This document shows positions 60,622 to 64,000 of a DNA stretch of 64,000 nt, piece by piece. The position numbers were made by a program, and so were the translations under genes. Source of the stretch: Lachnospiraceae bacterium (GTDB lineage Bacteria > Bacillota > Clostridia > Lachnospirales > Lachnospiraceae); assembly GCA_017387565.1 (NCBI GenBank), contig JAFOEY010000052.1:23902-87901 (forward strand). Reading direction: 5' to 3'. A model generated the notes under the pieces. The model was given only the letters and a program-made list of their open reading frames with translations. It made no database searches and was not told where the DNA came from. The first letter of the stretch is position 1. Every line of letters starts with the position of its first letter.

Positions 60622-61164
60622 TTAAACATCCGCTTTCTTTTCCAGATACTTTACCGGCACTTCTTTTGTCAGCCATACACCATTTACCGATAAATAAAAC
60701 TTATAACCATCTTCATACATCTGTTTTGCCTTTACCTGATAAAGTACAGGATTTCCATGGCGTTTTCCAACCTTAACAGCGGTTTCTTCATCCTTTGAAA
60801 GATGCACATACAATCTACTCTTTGGAACTAGTCCCTGCGCATCAATAGCGGTTACATACTTCTCACCGGTACCATGCCATAAAATTTCAGGTGGTTCCTT
60901 CTCTTCCAGTTCCACATCGACCGGAATGGAATGTCCCTGATTTGCTCTAATTAAAGTTTTATCCTCATTAAAAGAATATCTCTGCTTTTCATCTGTACGA
61001 ACAATTTCTTCCAGAATGTCCATACTAAACTCATGGTCTTTTGCAATGCCAGCAATCAATTCATCGACATTAGCCCATCCGTGCTCATCAAGATTGATGC
61101 CAATCGCTTCAGGCTTATGTCGTAAAATGAGACTCATATATTTACTTACTTCTTTTAAACTCAA
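60622..61164 (-). CDS. kptA: RNA 2'-phosphotransferase (KptA/Tpt1)
   Basis: 180 residues. The four core residues of the family are in recognisable blocks: [13 protein letters not shown] (Arg-His), [29 protein letters not shown] and [15 protein letters not shown]. KptA removes an internal RNA 2'-phosphate with NAD+; in bacteria the physiological target is unclear. The long frame begins with a GTG at 61173, but AAGGTG sits on that codon; a TTG at 61164 with AAGGTG 6 nt upstream gives the family N-terminus [19 protein letters not shown]. It lies between the hybrid kinase and a small acidic gene. Confidence 0.92.
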   Translation of the reverse strand: MSLKEVSKYMSLILRHKPEAIGINLDEHGWANVDELIAGIAKDHEFSMDILEEIVRTDEKQRYSFNEDKTLIRANQGHSIPVDVELEEKEPPEILWHGTGEKYVTAIDAQGLVPKSRLYVHLSKDEETAVKVGKRHGNPVLYQVKAKQMYEDGYKFYLSVNGVWLTKEVPVKYLEKKADV

Positions 61165-61177
61165 TAAAATCACCTTC

Positions 61178-63847
61178 TTAATTATTTAATAGTTTAGCCT
61201 TTATCCTCTCCACCAAATCAAAATACTCTTTCATTGCTTCATCATGATGCAGATGAATATACGCTCCATCTTTTTCTTTTGCTGCAAATTCCAGCGCTTT
61301 TGCACTTTCTGACATATGTACTGCTCCAATGGTAAGTGAGGTGGATTTTAACGCATGAACAACGGTCCGATAATTATCCCAATCCTCTTTCTCAAAAAAC
61401 TGTTTCAGCTTTTCTGCTTTCTCCATTTTTACGTATTCCTGTAGAATTTCAATATAAAAATCTATTTCATTCATACAGTAAGTCATACCCTTCTGTACAT
61501 TCAGTTCCTCAATTTCTTTCAATCTCTCCAGCTGATTTGGAGCATTTTCTTTACTTTCGGGTTGTTCTTCCAAAGAAGTTTCCGGCAATTGATTTTGTTC
61601 ATTTTCTTCCGTTTTTTCAGTAGAAACAACTTCCTTGGTAACAGACACCAGTTCCTGTGGCAGGTATTTTAGTAACATTCTCATCAATTTTATTTCCTGA
61701 ACAGGCTTGGACAGATAATCCGTAAAACCGGCTTCGAGATATTCATTCTTGGCTCCGATGATAGCGTTTGCAGTCAGCATAATCACAGGTACATTTTGAT
61801 TTAACGGATTCTCTAAGGCATGAAGCTTATTAAGTGTCTCAACTCCATCCATTTCCGGCATCATGTGATCTAAAAAGACCATATGATATTGATTCTTTTT
61901 CATATACTCCAGACATTCCATGCCATTATTAGCCGTATCAATCTGCATTTCTGTCTCTTTCAAAATACCTTTGATAACCTTGAGATTCATCTCGACATCA
62001 TCCACAATCAATATTTTTGCCTGTGGAGCTGTAAAAGCAATTTTTTCTTTATGAGACAGAACTTGGGATTTACCATAAGCCTGTGCAAAATCACCGACCT
62101 GATCGGAAGCAATTACCTTCTGAGGTATTTTTACGGTAAAGTGGGTGCCTTTTCCATAGGTACTTTCCACTGTAATCACACCCTCCATCAGTTCCACCAG
62201 ATTTTTGGTGAGCCGCAAACCCAAACCGGTGCCCTGGATATTACGGTTTCGTTTCTCTTCAATACGGGTAAATGCTTCAAACAGTTTTTCCAAATCTTCT
62301 TCCTTGATGCCAATTCCCGTATCCTCTACGGATATGACAAGCTGAATCATTTTGTCCGTAATGGGCTCATAATCCACACCAAAGCAAATTCGCCCCTCTT
62401 TTGTGTATTTCACTGAATTTGACAATATATTATTAATAACCTGTTTTATGCGGATTTCATCACCGTACAACTGTGACGGAAGCTTCTCATTCACATGAAT
62501 TTCCAAATCAACCGGTTTATTTTCCAGTTTTACTTTTGATAGGTTATAGCAGTCATTTATCACAGAGAGCAACTGATATTGAGAAGGAATGATATCCATT
62601 TTTCCACTCTCAATTTTAGATATATCCAGAATATCATTGACAATAGATAGAAGCAGGCGGCTCGCACTATCAATATTATCTGCATATTCTCTTATGCTTT
62701 CATCTTTACATTCTTTTAATATCATGTGATTCATACCCATGATTCCATTAATCGGTGTACGTATCTCATGAGACATATTGGCTAAGAACCGGCTCTTGGC
62801 TTTATTTGCTTCCACAATTTCTTCCAACATCTGCTTTTCCTTTGACAGATCATAGACAAAACAAACAAAGCAATAAGCCTCTCCCCTTCGATCCCTTGCA
62901 ACCGAGAAATTCAACGAACAGCAAACCCCGCCTTTCACAGATTTCAATTCTGCAACCCCCTGATCATTCTGTAAAAGCGAATTCCATAACGTTTCCGTTT
63001 CCGATTCCGAACTTTGGAATAATTGTGACAGGGACTGTTTTTCTATTTTCTCAATTTCCAAAAGCTTTTTACCAAAATCATTGGACAGAACAAGTTTGAA
63101 ATTATCATCAAAAATCAAGATTGCCGTGTTGGCAGACTGAAAAATATATTGGCTCAAGTTGTTTACTGTAATGCTGAATTCATTATATTTTTCAGCCCAA
63201 AACCATATAATCATGTAAGTTATAAACATTCCATAGGCAGAGCTCGGAAAGGAAGGTTTTCCAAAAAGAGGCAAAATGGTATCCGGAATAATTGATGCCA
63301 TAATAGCAATATTCGAAAAAAACATCGCGCCAATAAAACGAAATCTGCGGGACTTTCTTTCTTTTCTTGCCCAAACAATTGCAATTGCAATCATTGAAAC
63401 TGCAACAAAAAGTAGGAAGCATTGGTGCACCATTCTTCCAACTCCCATATAAGAATAGTAGCACATTCTTCCGTTAATCCGCTCAAAGGAATGAACGTCA
63501 GGTATAAAAAAAGCTAAATCAACTATGGCTAAAATGATAAATACCACTTCGTATGCATAATAAAACCACTTGGGTAAAGACGTCATATAGGCTATCATGA
63601 GAGCTTCTGTCATCATAAATCCCACTACGCCTATCAGGCCGATTGCACGGAAAACATAGGCAGCTTTTACCGTTTCCGTAAATCCCATAATACCATATCC
63701 GCCACTCCATAAAGCACCGAAGATACCCATGATGAGCATATAATACCGAAGTTTTCCTGCGGCTTTTTCTCTTATAAAATAGCTGATTCCACATATGATA
63801 ATTACCGTACTGAAAATGACAGCAATACAGTTGATGAATATACTCAT
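61178..63847 (-). CDS. Hybrid histidine kinase: 7TM-PAS-HisKA-HATPase-REC-Hpt
   Basis: 889 residues. Residues 5-220: seven membrane spans of the 7TM-type sensor. Residues 228-340: PAS-like domain. Residues 350-420: dimerisation domain with phosphoacceptor H360 in [14 protein letters not shown]. Residues 460-580: ATPase domain ([25 protein letters not shown]). Residues 612-725: receiver with D660 ([13 protein letters not shown]) and LSKP. Residues 780-889: Hpt domain with H831 (VVHALKSTS). It can run an internal His-Asp-His relay but has no output domain, so a separate regulator is needed. AAGGGG precedes the ATG; four phased repeats lie upstream. Confidence 0.94.
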   Translation of the reverse strand: MSIFINCIAVIFSTVIIICGISYFIREKAAGKLRYYMLIMGIFGALWSGGYGIMGFTETVKAAYVFRAIGLIGVVGFMMTEALMIAYMTSLPKWFYYAYEVVFIILAIVDLAFFIPDVHSFERINGRMCYYSYMGVGRMVHQCFLLFVAVSMIAIAIVWARKERKSRRFRFIGAMFFSNIAIMASIIPDTILPLFGKPSFPSSAYGMFITYMIIWFWAEKYNEFSITVNNLSQYIFQSANTAILIFDDNFKLVLSNDFGKKLLEIEKIEKQSLSQLFQSSESETETLWNSLLQNDQGVAELKSVKGGVCCSLNFSVARDRRGEAYCFVCFVYDLSKEKQMLEEIVEANKAKSRFLANMSHEIRTPINGIMGMNHMILKECKDESIREYADNIDSASRLLLSIVNDILDISKIESGKMDIIPSQYQLLSVINDCYNLSKVKLENKPVDLEIHVNEKLPSQLYGDEIRIKQVINNILSNSVKYTKEGRICFGVDYEPITDKMIQLVISVEDTGIGIKEEDLEKLFEAFTRIEEKRNRNIQGTGLGLRLTKNLVELMEGVITVESTYGKGTHFTVKIPQKVIASDQVGDFAQAYGKSQVLSHKEKIAFTAPQAKILIVDDVEMNLKVIKGILKETEMQIDTANNGMECLEYMKKNQYHMVFLDHMMPEMDGVETLNKLHALENPLNQNVPVIMLTANAIIGAKNEYLEAGFTDYLSKPVQEIKLMRMLLKYLPQELVSVTKEVVSTEKTEENEQNQLPETSLEEQPESKENAPNQLERLKEIEELNVQKGMTYCMNEIDFYIEILQEYVKMEKAEKLKQFFEKEDWDNYRTVVHALKSTSLTIGAVHMSESAKALEFAAKEKDGAYIHLHHDEAMKEYFDLVERIKAKLLNN

Positions 63848-63877
63848 TTGTATTCCCCTTGTAAATGCCGATGAATT

Positions 63878-63951
63878 AGTGCATACTGCACGGTCATCGA
63901 GTGCACACTTTCCGGTGTTTCAGTGCACGCTTTCCGCTGCATAGTGCATGT
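63878..63951. promoter_or_regulatory. Four phased AGTGCA repeats upstream of the hybrid kinase
   Basis: AGTGCAY occurs at 63878, 63900, 63922 and 63943, at 22, 22 and 21 bp, with CTTTCCGSTG shared by the two central units. Spacing of two helical turns puts all copies on one DNA face. A TATAAT on the plus strand at 63966-63971 suggests a divergent transcript leaving the window. Confidence 0.65.
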
Positions 63952-64000
63952 ACATGGATTAGTCCTATAATAAAGATGGCACACATGCGTGTGACTATCA

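Overview
The window reads as an ordinary chromosomal segment of a low-GC Gram-positive anaerobe, most likely a gut Lachnospiraceae (Clostridia). The call rests on gene families and on strong AGGAGG-type ribosome sites: a Mrp/Mbh antiporter with a split MrpA, a TGS-domain nucleoside kinase, a fused FolB-FolK, pyrB-pyrI, a GerMN lipoprotein, DUF5050 and FapA-like proteins, and a dgt-dnaG-rpoD-trmK-nif3 run. No species is claimed. No tRNA, rRNA operon, CRISPR array, prophage or intact insertion sequence was seen. Most genes lie on the minus strand.

Layout: 1-2.2 kb (+) holds an ABC-F gene end and a PHP-HAD fusion. 2.3-7.3 kb (-) holds a HAD phosphatase and the polyphosphate pair ppx-ppk. 7.5-14.2 kb (-) holds pheA, a DUF5050 protein and the folate set folC-folE-folP-folBK. 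14.4-17.7 kb holds a nitroreductase and pyrB-pyrI on +, with two large foldback repeats. 17.7-21.4 kb (-) holds a TtcA-like enzyme, a receiver-HD-GYP protein and a FapA-like protein. 21.6-27.2 kb (-) holds an ABC exporter remnant, an MBL hydrolase, a lipoprotein and two COG0523 GTPases, one with a huge His-Asp tract and one fused to a YcgQ-like domain. 27.3-32.5 kb holds xth, a Fic protein, hflX, a DUF3298 lipoprotein and thiN. 32.5-39 kb is a membrane O-acylation cluster (two MBOAT proteins, two SGNH/AlgX-like proteins, one acyltransferase-3), preceded by rnpB. 39.5-47 kb is housekeeping. 47.3-49.4 kb holds a GerMN lipoprotein and a HAD phosphatase. 49.4-58.9 kb is a ten-gene Mrp/Mbh-type cation/proton antiporter operon with four antiporter-type large subunits. 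59-60.3 kb holds a tiny membrane-protein gene, a 5'-truncated formate/nitrite transporter and a probable type I toxin-antitoxin locus. 60.3-64 kb holds kptA and a hybrid histidine kinase.

The least expected content is outside the large genes. There is a convergent toxin mRNA/antisense RNA locus with near-consensus promoters on both strands (59966-60332). Two families of interspersed repeats (R1, about 108 bp core; R2, about 190 bp core) sit inside outer inverted arms that differ from copy to copy yet stay self-complementary. A 43-residue membrane ORF with a full Shine-Dalgarno overlaps the end of the truncated transporter. Several phased or tandem short repeats lie just upstream of genes (pheA, trmK, the ABC exporter, the hybrid kinase). 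All functions are inferred from sequence reading; no database search was run.
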